A stretch of DNA of 64,000 bases from assembly GCA_027924585.1 (NCBI GenBank), contig BSBM01000904.1, positions 16,885,501-16,949,500 of the forward strand. Direction: 5' to 3'. This document shows, piece by piece, positions 24,425-35,656 of the stretch. Source of the stretch: Larix kaempferi. Taxonomy: Eukaryota > Streptophyta > Pinopsida > Pinales > Pinaceae. The notes beneath the pieces were generated by a model. The model saw nothing but the letters and a program-made list of their open reading frames with translations, was not told the origin of the DNA and ran no database searches. The translations under genes and the position numbers were made by a program. The first letter of the stretch is position 1. Every line of letters starts with the position of its first letter.

Positions 24425-25682
24425 TAGGAAAGTGATTGCATCCATCCAATTCCACATATAACGAAAACCTGGAAACTTCGGGAGTGACCGTCGAATTTCG
24501 CGATAAAATAATGATCGGTTTATTGCTGACTCTTTTAGAGGCTCAGGCATTTCTTTGGTTTTGAGATCGGGAGATCGGAATTTCTGCAACGCTTCATTGT
24601 CAATCAAAAAGTAGGTATCGGATCTGCGTCTTTTCGTATTCTGCATTTAATTTGTTTTTTAATTGGTGTATAAGGGTTTCGTTGGAATATGTTTGATGAG
24701 GATCTGTGAGAAGTTTTTCAACATATTCGATGATGATCTGTGTGAAACTTCACAATCACGAATATTTATTTAATTTTTCTTTTCTTTTCTCTTTGTTGTT
24801 GTTGTTTAAATTCTGTCTAGTTGTAGGAACACCCGGTTTTCATTTAGTTTTAGTCGTCTGCTATAATGTATTTTGGTTTCGGCAGTTTTACAGAAATGGG
24901 GTTGAGTGTTTTTTTTTTCAAATTTTAGTTTGGGGTTTCAGCACATTAGCGTTTCATCGAGTGGGTATTTGTAAATCAATTGTTACGAGATCAATTCCCG
25001 TGGAGAAGTTTTGGTTTCTGTATAATTAGTTTTCGTCAATCCTATATTTGCTTCATTCAGGATCTCATTTGGTTTTTTGGGGAGAGAATTGTTGTATTTT
25101 TGCATATTTGACGAGTTTATGGTGTTTGTGTTTTGTCTGTATGATTTATGGCATTTTGGTTTCTGTAGTTTCACAAAACTAGGGTTGTGGGCCTTGATAA
25201 TTTCAGATCCTAGATTGGACTTTCAGATTAATTGAGTTTCATCCTGTCAATCGGTGGTTGCAAGGTCAATTCTCATGGAGTGATTTTCTGTTTTTTCATT
25301 TTCTATGAGTGTTTTCAGGATACATGCACAAACGTTGAACCCTACATCTTAGGCACTAGTGATAACCATTACGCCAAAATCACCTGGGACTTGAGCTCAG
25401 CCACAATTGGAGATGGCATTCCGATAGGGCTGACAATAGCAGAAATAGGAATCTGAGGAAAGCTTAATACTCCATTGATGTTATCAGTGAACCAAGGCCC
25501 TGTTGGCAATATGGAATAGATTTGGAGTTTTTGTGGTGTTATTTTTATAAAAAAATCGGTCTTCATTGGCCCTAAACATTATCTCTTGGGTTTCATCTTT
25601 GAGGTTTTTAATTTAGTTTTGGAGAATATTATTGTATTTGTATATTTCTATATTTGAGGGATTTTTTTAGCAGATTTTGCAG
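24425..25682 (+). promoter_or_regulatory. Probable promoter, 5' leader and leader intron of the RING gene
   Basis: The start codon at 25683 directly follows TTTTGCAG, a good 3' splice acceptor. That suggests a leader intron ending one base before the ATG. A candidate donor is GTAGGTATCGG near 24610, after a comparatively GC-rich stretch (24460-24605) that could be the untranslated first exon. Plant genes of this family often carry leader introns. No coding frame in the interval resembles a protein. Transcript data would be needed to place the exon. Confidence 0.4.
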
Positions 25683-26405
25683 ATGGACGAGGGATCATCA
25701 TTCGCGGCATCATCGAGTCGTAATTCAAGCTTTTCCAGTGGCTATGATAACCCACAGAACTCAAGTAAGAATGCTTCTTCGAGTGGCGCTGGTGATGCCG
25801 GAAGCTTTGAATGCAACATCTGTCTTGAATTGGCTCAGGACCCAATTGTGACACTCTGCGGTCACCTCTTCTGCTGGCCTTGCCTGTACAAATGGCTTCA
25901 CATTCATTCCAAGTCTCAAGACTGCCCTGTCTGTAAGGCTTTGGTGGAAGAGGACAAGATTATTCCCTTGTATGGGCGTGGGAAAGTGGGTTCTCCAGAT
26001 CCAAGGTCCAAAGCTATTCCCGGTCTAAATATTCCCAACAGACCTGCTGGGCGACGCCCTGAAACAGCTCCATCTCCAGGTCATCATCATTTCCAGCAAC
26101 AGCCTTTTGGCTTTATGGGTGGCGGTCCAGCTCCAATGGCAGCTGCCAGGTTTGGGAATTTCACTTTCTCTGCAGGATTTGGGTTGTTTCCATCTCTGTT
26201 TGGATTCCAGATGCACGGCTTTCCAGATGGTGTCGGGTACGGGGCCGCTCCAGGGTATAACTATGGCTTTTCCAATCCATTTCAAGGTGGACATCCCCAC
26301 ACATTTCATCAGCCTATGACCAGAGAGCAGGAACAAGAAGCCATGCTGTCAAAGTACCTGTTAATTATTGGAGCTTTTGTCATTTTATGTTTACTTTTCT
26401 TGTAA
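25683..26405 (+). CDS. RMA/RNF5-type tail-anchored RING E3 ubiquitin ligase
   Basis: A 240-residue single-exon frame. Members of this family (plant RMA1-3, animal RNF5/RNF185) sit in the ER membrane and ubiquitinate membrane proteins for proteasomal degradation. A serine-rich N-terminus (residues 1-40) precedes a C3HC4 RING with C44, C47, C59, H61, C64, C67, C81 and C84 (CNICLELAQDPIV, LCGHLFCWPCLYKWL, CPVC). After it comes the family phrase IIPLYGRG, a Gly/Phe/Pro-rich middle and a C-terminal hydrophobic tail at 224-240 that would anchor it. The ATG at 25683 is chosen because it is the first ATG after an acceptor-like TTTTGCAG and matches the family's short acidic start. No defects are seen. 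It looks like a functional host gene; exact orthology among RMA paralogues is not resolved. Confidence 0.93.
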   Translation: MDEGSSFAASSSRNSSFSSGYDNPQNSSKNASSSGAGDAGSFECNICLELAQDPIVTLCGHLFCWPCLYKWLHIHSKSQDCPVCKALVEEDKIIPLYGRGKVGSPDPRSKAIPGLNIPNRPAGRRPETAPSPGHHHFQQQPFGFMGGGPAPMAAARFGNFTFSAGFGLFPSLFGFQMHGFPDGVGYGAAPGYNYGFSNPFQGGHPHTFHQPMTREQEQEAMLSKYLLIIGAFVILCLLFL

Positions 26406-27020
26406 TCGGGCTGTAAATTCATTTATTAGCTTGTTGGTATTATTGGCAGCTAGATTGTGGAAGTCAATCAAGGGTTCAAGGGCTTTTCGGGTTCAAGGGC
26501 TTTTCTTCTCCCTTAAATATATTAATGTATTAAAGTTCCCCTAAACATATTAATGTGCTAAAGTTTTGTGACCGATTTGATCAGTCAACTTGCTTGGACT
26601 CGATAAAAACAATTGGGAATAATGTCGCAATAGACAATTTCTTTGTAAACTTCTTGAAAAATGCATGGGATTTTTACCTAATTATAGTTTGCTTCTGCTG
26701 ATAAACCAAGTAGGACTACTGAATTTGGGGAAATTGGAGATATTTAGTTGCAGAGTACTAAACTTGTTTGAGTTAAGATACAGACTTTACCTGCATTGGT
26801 GTTTTTTTGGTGCCATGATTTAACATATCAAATGTTCAGTGGATGTTTGAAAGGTTGTAAGTTTCGAAGTTCTGAATGTGTGAGAGACCTTGAATAAGCT
26901 TTTTATTGATATTTTAAAGCAAAATTATGGCTATGTACCCTTGTTTGATTAAGCTAGAATAAAGTGTGAAGCAGACAGGGCTTCTCTCGCAAATAATTAC
27001 GAGCAATATTGATGTAAAAC
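26406..27020. other. 3' flank of the RING gene
   Basis: Non-coding. It opens with T-rich sequence and a small doubled phrase GGGTTCAAGGGCTTTTC (about 26471-26503) that may lie in the 3' untranslated region. No other feature is recognised. Confidence 0.5.
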
Positions 27021-27112
27021 TAGACCATTGCATTATGTCTTTTGCAGTGAGACTACCATTGCGTTATGTCTTTTGCAGTGAGACTAGACAATTGCATTCT
27101 GTCTTTTGCAGT
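27021..27112. repeat. Three-copy tandem repeat, unit 31-33 bp
   Basis: The phrase CATT-GCATTATGTCTTTTGCAG recurs three times with GTGAGACTA between copies, with minor substitutions. Non-coding. Confidence 0.88.
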
Positions 27113-27763
27113 TGTTTTCTTATTGTTTTCTTTTTTTAATTTATGATCATGGTTGTTCGAGATGTTTTAGCTGTGCAAATAGCTTTATTTAAATATGTGC
27201 ATAAGTTTGATTCTCATTTTTTGGTTCCTTTAAATCTGCTGTTGATTGCAGTGGTCCCAGTATTTAGTTTGGCTGTTTCAATGAAGCGTGTAAATGTCAT
27301 TATGGCATATAACCCAGTATGGTTTCTGATGTAGCACAAGGTTGAGTGCTATTTCTTCTCTTTTTCATCGGATTGGTTGTTCATTCAAGTGGTAGTGTCT
27401 ATTTGTAGAGGAATATAAATGTTGCCGAATACCGATTACAAGGCTGAGACCTTGATGAGATATGATAGTAGCTCGTTTTTGGCTTTGGTTCTATATCTAT
27501 ATCTTGTTTCGATATATCTGTACCTAGTTCTACAGAATTCATGCCTTAAAAAGAATCCTAATATGGTATTTTTCCCAACTATTTTCTATAATTGATTGGA
27601 TGGTGTCGGTGTGTCAGTCTGTGCGTTGAATGGGCCCGAAATTCTGTTGGTCTGTAAAATGTATGAAGGATCAGTCAAAACCCTACATACAATTCGCTGA
27701 GCAAGTTGGCAGGACCTCCCCTATTTTGGGGCAACATCAAAAGTCCAATCCTGAGGGGATGAC

Positions 27764-28036
27764 TGCCTTGAAATGGACTAGAATCATTTTATTGATTATT
27801 TCTCTTACATGTGTGTTGGTAGTGAAAAATCATATTGCTTTGAAATGGTTTGCAATCATTTTATTGATCATTTTTCTTACGGATGTTATTGATGATCACA
27901 CGCGGCGTTGAAATGAATTGGAATCATTTTATTGATTATTTCTCTTAATTGTGGATATTGTTATCACACTGCCTTGAAATGAGTTGGAATCGTTTTATTG
28001 ATTATTTCTACCTACATAAGGATGTTATTGAAGATC
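27764..28036. repeat. Four-copy tandem repeat, unit about 66-72 bp
   Basis: TTGAAATG begins units at 27768, 27840, 27908 and 27974. Each continues with (T)GGAATCATTTTATTGATTA and a T-rich end, and most include GGATGTTATTG. The copies are moderately diverged, so this is an older minisatellite. A small frame through part of it is not a gene. Confidence 0.82.
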
Positions 28037-28406
28037 ACCGGTCATGTACGTATTTAGAGATAACAAGGCAACGATTTCAAAGGTAATTGTAACTGTGATT
28101 CTCTTTTACTGCAAGGTCAGTTTTACTCATTCGGAGAAGTGTGTTTGATCCACTACTAAATTCACAGAAGCACCAGTAATTGAGTTGCTGACAAGCATGA
28201 ATCTGTTCATGAAAGTATCTGTGCAATTTCCAGTAACTTGGTCATTGAAAGGAAAATTGAGTTTTAGCATCATTTAATATAAACGTCTGATTTTAACAAC
28301 AAAATTTTTAACTGAATGCGTTCAGATGTTAATTAGGATAAGTTTAACTTCTCACCCTTTCTCCAACTTGGAAAATGAAACATACCGCAGTGTACGGAAT
28401 GAATGT

Positions 28407-28540
28407 GTATGGTTATGGTAGGATGACTTTTATTGTCCAATTTGCAATTTTTCTCAATTGAATATTAGCTGTATGGTTATGGTTATGGTAGGATGAATTT
28501 TATTGTCCAATTTGCAATTTTTCTCAATTATATATTAGCG
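28407..28540. repeat. Two-copy tandem duplication, unit about 64-70 bp
   Basis: 28407-28470 and 28471-28540 share GGTTATGGTAGGATGA, TTTTATTGTCCAATTTGC and TTTTTCTCAATT, ending ATATTAGC. The second unit has one extra GGTTAT. Non-coding. Confidence 0.92.
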
Positions 28541-28548
28541 GATAATTG

Positions 28549-28665
28549 GATGTAGCTTGGGTGGTTGGGAGGAATGATTGTTACCCTTCCCACCCAGGTT
28601 CAATTATTGTAAGTGACATGATGCTCTTGTTAAGTCTCTATGTATTGACTATGTAATGATTGAGT
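28549..28665 (+). mobile_element. tRNA-derived SINE, family A copy 2
   Basis: Plus-strand order: TGTAGCTTGGGTGG (A-box-like, about 28551), GTTGGGAGGAATG, CCTTCCCACCC, AGGTTCAATTA (B-box-like, about 28595) and GACTATGTAATGATTG. It matches the inverted copy at 23632-23776. It sits directly after the 64-bp duplication. Confidence 0.65.
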
Positions 28666-30394
28666 GGCTTGTGTAATTCTGGCCATATCTTTATTTTCTG
28701 GAATAGCAAATGTCAACCACCAATTCCCTGAGCAGACAAGTCTTGGAGGAGATCTCCAAAACTTGTTCCCTATGGGTGTGGAGATACAGATCATAAAGAA
28801 AGAAAACCCTAGCTATTAATTTTACAACAGTAAAGAAATAGATGAAATCAGAGATTAACCATTTGATTAGAAGTATCAAATGTAAGCCTAATCTACAAGC
28901 TAGCTGGATAAAGACCCCAAAATTATCCTTCACAACATGAGCATGAAAAATGCATTACTGGCCGTCATTTTTGGCCTTCATTGCATGGTTGTAGCCATCC
29001 TTTTCTTGTAGCAATTTGAGCAGAAGATCTTCATAATTTGAGTGAGTTCTTGATTTTGTCGAAGTAGCTTCTTGGATGGTGGAGTAAGGGTTCTCTTTGA
29101 GAACATCATAGTGCATCAGAGTGGGAGCGGGGTGAACACTGAGAGCTTTTGTTTGTTATAATCTTTGCACTTCATGGGGGTGACCAATAGACCTTAAGGT
29201 ACCTTTGAACCTATCCATCATGGAGGGATCCTGATCTCCTTTATCGTCCAGACTTTGGGCTCTTTGTAGATCAGGGCTTTCCCATGTAAGAATGGGGGTG
29301 CGACTTTCCATTGAAGAGCGAGGGTAGGCAAGCCTAGAGATAAGCCAGCAGAGTGTAAAACCGAATTAGGAACGGTCAGACTCTTCAGGAGAATGGGTTA
29401 AGGACTAGAGGTTATCAAAGCGTCGATGGGTGGAAGATGGTGGCCAAACCACCCTCGGGGAGTCTGAGGCTGTGGCCCAGCGGCAAGATAGACGAAAACA
29501 GCAATCTGAATGCCTTGACTATGGAACCAGGGGAATTACCTTTGGTTCTCTTGTGCCTGATCTCATAACGGTGGAGTGCGATTTGTAGACAATCATGGCT
29601 GAAGCATTTTGTGGGATATGCGTGTTTGCGGAGCTAGGCCGAGCCTAGTTCTACCATCAGTGATGAGAGGACCTGGGCTGATGTGACCATTTCCTGGCTG
29701 GAGGTGGATGTTATAACCTTCATTGTTTGTACTTGCTGTGCTAGCTCTGGTGGCCTGATCACGCTGCAACCGCTGTCACTCGAGATCTCCTCAAACTGTC
29801 GTCACCCTGTCCGGAATAGGAAAACAATATTTGCTTTAGAAAATGCAAATGACAAACATTGTTATGAGGAAAGTCAAGGAATTAAGTGTAACAGTAATTA
29901 TAATGTATAATGTATTTTTTCATCTTGGATTTGTCTCCACTATTTTAGTGATAATTTCAATAAAAACTTGAACATCTCAAGTTTTCTTTTGAAATTTGTC
30001 ATTCTATTGACTTAAAGTCGGGTAACAAAGAAGTCTGGGCTTCATCATAGTCCTTTAACACGGTCTTGAAATGTTGCGTAACATAAAGAGGAGCTACATG
30101 AGCTCTTTATCAATGACTATTTCCTGCCGTAACATAAATGGGTATAGGGATACGGTTCATAGAGAAAAAAAAAAGCATGGTTATTAATTTTACAATATTA
30201 ATAAAAGAAATGAAATTTTACAACATTAACCAAATAGATTAACTATGAAAGATAAAAAGCAAATCAAAGATCAATTATGAAAAATAAAAAGCATCAAAAT
30301 GTAATGATTCTTCAAAATCTAACATGAGCATGATAATTGCATTACTGACTATCATTTTTAGTTTTGGTTGCATAGTTGAAATCATCTTTATCAT
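28666..30394 (-). other. Probable LINE 3' tail copies with an unrecognised GC-richer block
   Basis: Two related stretches, about 28780-29010 and 30160-30390, share TATTAATTTTACAA, AACATGAGCATGA, TGCATTACTG-C and a TCATTTTT-G tail. The second lies 3' (on the minus strand) of a LINE RNase H fragment, so both may be LINE 3' ends; this is inference. Between them, 29090-29820 is GC-richer and holds minus-strand frames with no family I recognise (for example the phrase LLLKLLQEKDGYNHAMKAKN near 28970-29030). Confidence 0.35.
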
Positions 30395-30879
30395 AAAATA
30401 TATAAAAATATGAAAAGTAATTAAAAAATATACCTCCGCCTAAAAAAATCTCTAAAATTTCTCAAATTTTAGATTTAAAAAAATCACACCTCAATAAATT
30501 GGATCCCTCTTGGTGCTTGATAGATTGGTTTTAGGGAAGCACCAATCATATCAGCCAGGGTCTCAAAGCACCAATCCACTGAATATATTATAATAAATCA
30601 CTTATAATAAATCACAATGATCAGAAGTAAAAAGATGCCTTGTCAAACTTATTGTAAGTTGTAACAGCATTGAAAAACTGTAGAGCAATCAAAAGACAAC
30701 TACAGAACTAATTCTGTAGTATTTACTATTAATGCAAAACATATCATCATCAAAGATGAATATGGGAACAGCCCAAAAATCTCAAAATTTTAAAGTCCTG
30801 TAATGACAAATCTGAGAAATATCTTGAAATCATTCTGTCACCTGTTCATCCAACAAAAAAAGGAAAACCAATGATCATA

Positions 30880-31380
30880 AAGGAAAAGGACTGGGTTCCG
30901 GTTCCTTAATGCTGTTGATGAGTTGTTCCCACTCGAACCAGGTCCCCTCGACCATCTGTAGCCCCCTCTTGGACAAAAGATCAGCCTGAACATTTTTCTC
31001 TCTGTAAATATGCTGAAAACTGATAAAGTGGAAAAGACCGGTGAGGTAGCTCAGCTCTTCAAAAATGGCACAAAAATGGCAACAAGATAGATGTTCTTGG
31101 AGCTCTTCTCAACTTCATCCAGTCTACCACAAGCTTCAAATCACCGAACAAGAGATAAGGTCAACTTTAAAGCCATAAGCTCGGCAGCTTTGTTCGAGCT
31201 TATGCCCAGGCCAGCAGCAAACTTGAACGACTGAGAATCTGAAAATTGAATGGTCCCTCCAGCACCCCCCTGGCGGGATCACCTTGAGAAGCACCATAAA
31301 AAAATCCCAACGTGAGTTCTATCTATCACAGCATCAACCACCTTTCGAACTTTAGCAATACCTCCATTCTGCGGGAAGAG
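30880..31380 (-). pseudogene. LINE RNase H domain fragment
   Basis: On the minus strand the sequence near 31290-31140 gives GFFYGASQGDPAR and, one frame over, GGAGGTIQFSDSQSFKFAAG and LGISSNKAAELMALKLTLSL. This is the plant LINE RNase H pattern (F-GAS-GNPG-AGAGG, GLG--SNN-AE--AL) also present in LINE 1 near 19740. A frameshift interrupts it and the reverse transcriptase is absent, so this is a 3' piece of a dead element. Confidence 0.75.
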
Positions 31381-33315
31381 ACTAAGGATAACAGAATGAA
31401 TTATTTTATCAAAATAAATAAAAAGGTAATAATAAAGTTATTTCACATTAGATATGATAAAAATAAAATAAAACAAATGGAAACAAAATAATTTCTTTAT
31501 AAACATTAAACTAGCATAAACATTAAAGTAATTAATATAAACATAAACACAAATACTATTTAATAAACATATTTCTTTTTTTAACCACCCAATAACTAAA
31601 ACTTATTTAAATCTTAATCAAGATGCATTTGAGCATAACAATATACGACGACCATGAAATGGATCCCCACTGTACACTTGTTACACTCGGGTTAATCTTG
31701 TTGATCCACTCAAGGAAGTCCAAAATCTCAAATGTGTAATAACTATATTGCCATCTTATCTTCTTTTGTAACTGCCATTTAAATTGATTAAAGAATAATA
31801 TACAAAGTAAAATAAAAATAAATAATTATTACAAAGGTTAAAATCACTAATAAATCAATCTTTTTAGCAAGAATGTATTGATTCATGTCACAATCTATCT
31901 TCATCTAACTAATATTTTTCCATTAATCAAGATCCAAGAGAACATATTTGTCCTACCTCTCTAATAATTATTGATTCATGTCATAATCTATCTTCATCTA
32001 ACTAACATTTTTCCATTAATCAAGATTCAAGAGAACATATTTGTCCAACCTCTCTAAATTCCAGTATTCATGTAAATTTATATGTCCTTCAATATACCTA
32101 AAATGATTGAAACACCTCTTTGTTTATTTTAGGAATGTCAACACCTCTTTGTTTATTTTAGGAATGTCAAGTGGATATGTTTATAATTAATGTTATCTTC
32201 TCCGCTCTGCAAGTGACAATAAACTTTTAATTATGAGTACTGTTTTAACGTGCTTGAGTCATTTGTATAACAAAGTCATCAGTTTCAACGAAAATTTGAC
32301 CAGACAGTGAAGTATATTTCACACCAGCAAACTCTCCATTATTTTGCTTCTCCTTCACACCAGCGAACTCTCATTTAGCATGTGGTTGTTTCCCCTTCTT
32401 TCTTTATTGATTTGCAGGTCCAGCTTTGTCAAGGGACATCTCAGGGACATGCCAGAGAACAGGAATATATTTTTATCATCCACGGAGTGTAGTGCCTCAC
32501 AAGCCATCTCTTGTGTTTCGCTTTGAAAATTGTGAGCTGCTGCTCATTACCATGCGTTCGGGGTCCTAGAGTAAGGTTTCAAAGGTTGCCTCATGATTCA
32601 CTTTTATCGGCATGCTCAATCCTACCTCTCGCGAGCATTTCTCACTCTGGAGGAAGAGCATTGATCTTTTTGTTGTCTGGAGTAGCTACATCATCCCATA
32701 GATCGATTCTTCATAGCTGCAACCACCAAAGAAGTGCAAAATCCTAGACATATTTAATTTTGCAAGAGACTTTTAGCGTTTTGACTATCAAACAATGCCA
32801 GGAGGAAGAAAGGGCAAGATATTGGTATAGTACAATATTCCACAGTTTTTGGGATGGGGGACGGAGGAGCGGGAAATGCACAAGGGGAATGTGTGTAAGC
32901 GACCCTAAATTTTAGGGAAATTTTGGGGGTTTGTATATGATACTGAACAGTGAACTATTACCAAATGTCAAATATCAAATTTCAAATTTGTAAATGACAC
33001 TGAACTATTACTATATAAAAACTAAAAACTAAATTCATCATTGTCATTATGTAATGTAGATCTAAACTTGGATTTCAAATTTGTAGAAGATAATGCAATA
33101 GATGCTGAAGTCTGAAATAGATATTTAATAGTAAACACAAAGAAGTTAGAACACTGAAATAGACTAAAGTAGTAAAGTCTAATAGGAAATTAAAATTTCT
33201 CAAAAAATAGTAGAGAGTCAAGGACTTTCAATAGTATCTAGTATCTACTATCTAGAGTCAAAATTGAAACAATGGAAAGTAATTGAAATGAATCAACATC
33301 ATGATCAAATAAGCA
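31381..33315. repeat. AT-rich non-coding region with tandem duplications
   Basis: A two-copy duplication of about 93 bp lies at 31877-32057 (ATTGATTCATGTCA, TTTTTCCATTAATCAAGAT, GAGAACATATTTGTCC in each). A 29-bp exact two-copy duplication lies at 32112-32169. Positions 32340-32750 are less AT-rich; the minus strand shows short open pieces but no family I recognise. The phrase TTTTTGGGATGGGGGACG at 32845-32862 may mark the 3' edge of the hAT element that follows. Confidence 0.6.
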
Positions 33316-35656
33316 TCAAAGGGTGTGCTCCATTGATTGGTCATCTGCATCCATCTGCTGCATAAAGGCATCAGGACCATCAATGGGAGTGTCACTATCT
33401 GAGTCTGAGTCACTCTCATAAGTAACCAATCGCACACCAACCAAACCATGTTGCATCTCATCTGGTCCATCCTCCTCATCTATCTGTGCATCTTCCTCTG
33501 GATCCACATCCCATTGTGCCACTGGTCCCATTCGATACTCTGGCGTCTTCCTATGTGCAAGACATAGGGCACTGTGCACTACAACTAACTTCTCTGCTCT
33601 CCTAGAGATAGGTCTATTCCTCTTGATAGAGTGGATGAAGCTATATGTGGACCAACTCCTCTCAGCTGCAGAAGAACCAACAATCTGTGACAATAGGCGA
33701 ACAGCAAGATGTTTGATCCGAGGAGCATCATCACCATGAAACCTCCACCAACCAATGGGGTCATCCCAACCCCAGTCATCACGATCTACCCTTGTATCCC
33801 GCTTGTTAAAGGGACCAGTGAGGCTTGCAAATTGAATCCACTGCCTCCAAAGTACTTTCCCCTCCTCTGAAGTGTACATCTTTGAAATGGCAACTCGAAA
33901 TCCATTCTTGATCTCTGGATCATCAATTGGAGGAATTCTACCAGGCCTGGGAATATACCATTTTGGGTTCAATGCATACGCTACCATATGCAAAGGTGTC
34001 GTCATTCGATCCCATCTACAATGAATAATGGGTCGAATTTGGTTCGTATAGAACTCTAAGGAGGGCTCTTTCTCACAAATTACTTCCTTTACCTGACCCA
34101 ACATGCTATCAAAAGTCTCATAGATTTCTCCAAGACTAGGAGAATCTGTGTCAGTGTAACGAATGACCTCAACTATAGGGCGTAATATTGAGACCAAATA
34201 ACTGCAATCTACCCACCAATCATTATCCAATATTTGAAGCCTAATCTTCTTCCCCTCTTCTGTTTTGGATTCTGTCCACCTGTTCCACTCTGGAGTCACA
34301 ACCATGGCTTGCAATGCTGGTTGCACCTGCAACATCCTCTCCAATTAGAGAAAATAACTGGCATATCTAGTCTATGTGGGCTTGAGGAATTCCTTCCGTG
34401 AGTGAGCCCTGTACATGGCTAAGGAGGTGTGGTGGTTGCAGATAAACATGTGCACATCCAATGAATTTTTCCAATGTCTTTTAGTGCATTGTTGAGTGCA
34501 TGCACACAACAAGGGGTCCAAAAAATATGCTTGTATCTATCCTGAATCAGTAACCCCACTGATCTGCACACTGTTGTTGCATCTGTCACAACCTGCACAA
34601 CATTGGAAGGCCCAACCTCCTCTATAGCATCCTGAAGAAGCTCAAATAAAAAAGTTGCATCTTTGCACTTTCCAGAACAATCAATAGCTCTAAAAAAGAA
34701 AGGCCCCTCTTTGCATGCAACTATGATGTTGATGAGTGGATGTTTGGCAATGTCGGTCCACCCATCCATGACAATAGAGCAACCAAAACTAACCCATGTC
34801 TGTCTGATCATCTCTTTTTGCATAGTAATTTTGGACACTTCCCTTTCCAAAACCACTGTCCTCACTTGGTTTCACCTGGGGGCACATATGTCCCTCTTTT
34901 GCAATTGCATGAACCATCTCCTTGTAATAAGGAGAGCGACTAACCTGGAAGGGAATGCCATTGGCAAAAAGGAATCTGCCAATGGCATCATCTGTATCAT
35001 CATGATTCGGCTTACTATACATCCCTGAAATAGTTGGTCCTATTGTAGAAGAATGAGCATCCTTCCTTTTTGACGAAGGCTTTCCAACATGTGATGGTGG
35101 AGGCATATTGCCTATTGGTGGATGGGTTAGCCTTCCTTTTGGAACTCCTTTCCACATTGTGATCTTCATGTGACATGACATTTTGGCTACAAAAGGTGCC
35201 CTTTGCATCTGCTGCCATTTGCAAGCTCAAAAGCTCGGATCTCTGCAACATGTTTAACATATCACATACAATAACCCCTTTGCCACCAATGCCCAAAAGG
35301 TGTTGTTTAACCCAGCTGTAACTCCCAACCCAAGGATGGCCACAAATATTGCATGCCCAATGATGAGATCCACCCTTTGTTTTTTTGTTGGTTGGGGGAG
35401 CAATTTGAGGTACTTTGCTTGCATATAGCAAAAGGGGTTTTTGGGGATTAAATGTCCCCTTTGCATATTCAGCCAATGCCTTTGGTGGATAGAGATTGGC
35501 ACTGTCTGGGATTTCACTTTGACTTAATCTTGATGATGTGGGAGTTTCTGAAGTTCTAGACCCACTTGCATTGCCTGTCCCTATATTATAATTGCTCTCT
35601 TGTTCATCATAATCTGAATCATTGCCACTGCTGTTGTCACTGCTAGAGTTACTCAT
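33316..35656 (-). pseudogene. hAT transposase, nearly full length with a few frame breaks
   Basis: Read on the minus strand, the protein starts at 35656 with a Ser/Asp-rich N-terminus. A BED-type zinc finger follows (C102, C105, H119, C131 of the first frame; ACNICGHPWV...KQHLLGIGGKGVIVC). Then, in a second frame, comes IGRFLFANGIPFQVSRSPYYKE, and in a third GCSIVMDGWTD, DATFLFELLQDAIEEVGPSN and CCVHALNNALKDIGKIHW (DUF659 region). From 34344 a long frame runs through the rest of the catalytic fold (LQAMVVTPEWNRW, HMVAYALNPKWY) to the C-terminal dimerisation helix (AAERSWSTYSFIHSIKRNR, LVVVHSALCLAHR). A minimum of two frameshifts plus one stop near 34418 separate the parts. hAT transposases excise and reinsert the element. 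This copy is inactive as written but younger-looking than the one at 1-3292. Confidence 0.88.

Noticed and set aside
24983-25174. Short frames in the leader region of the RING gene
   Set aside because: Low-complexity composition, no family, and they lie within the inferred leader intron on the opposite strand.
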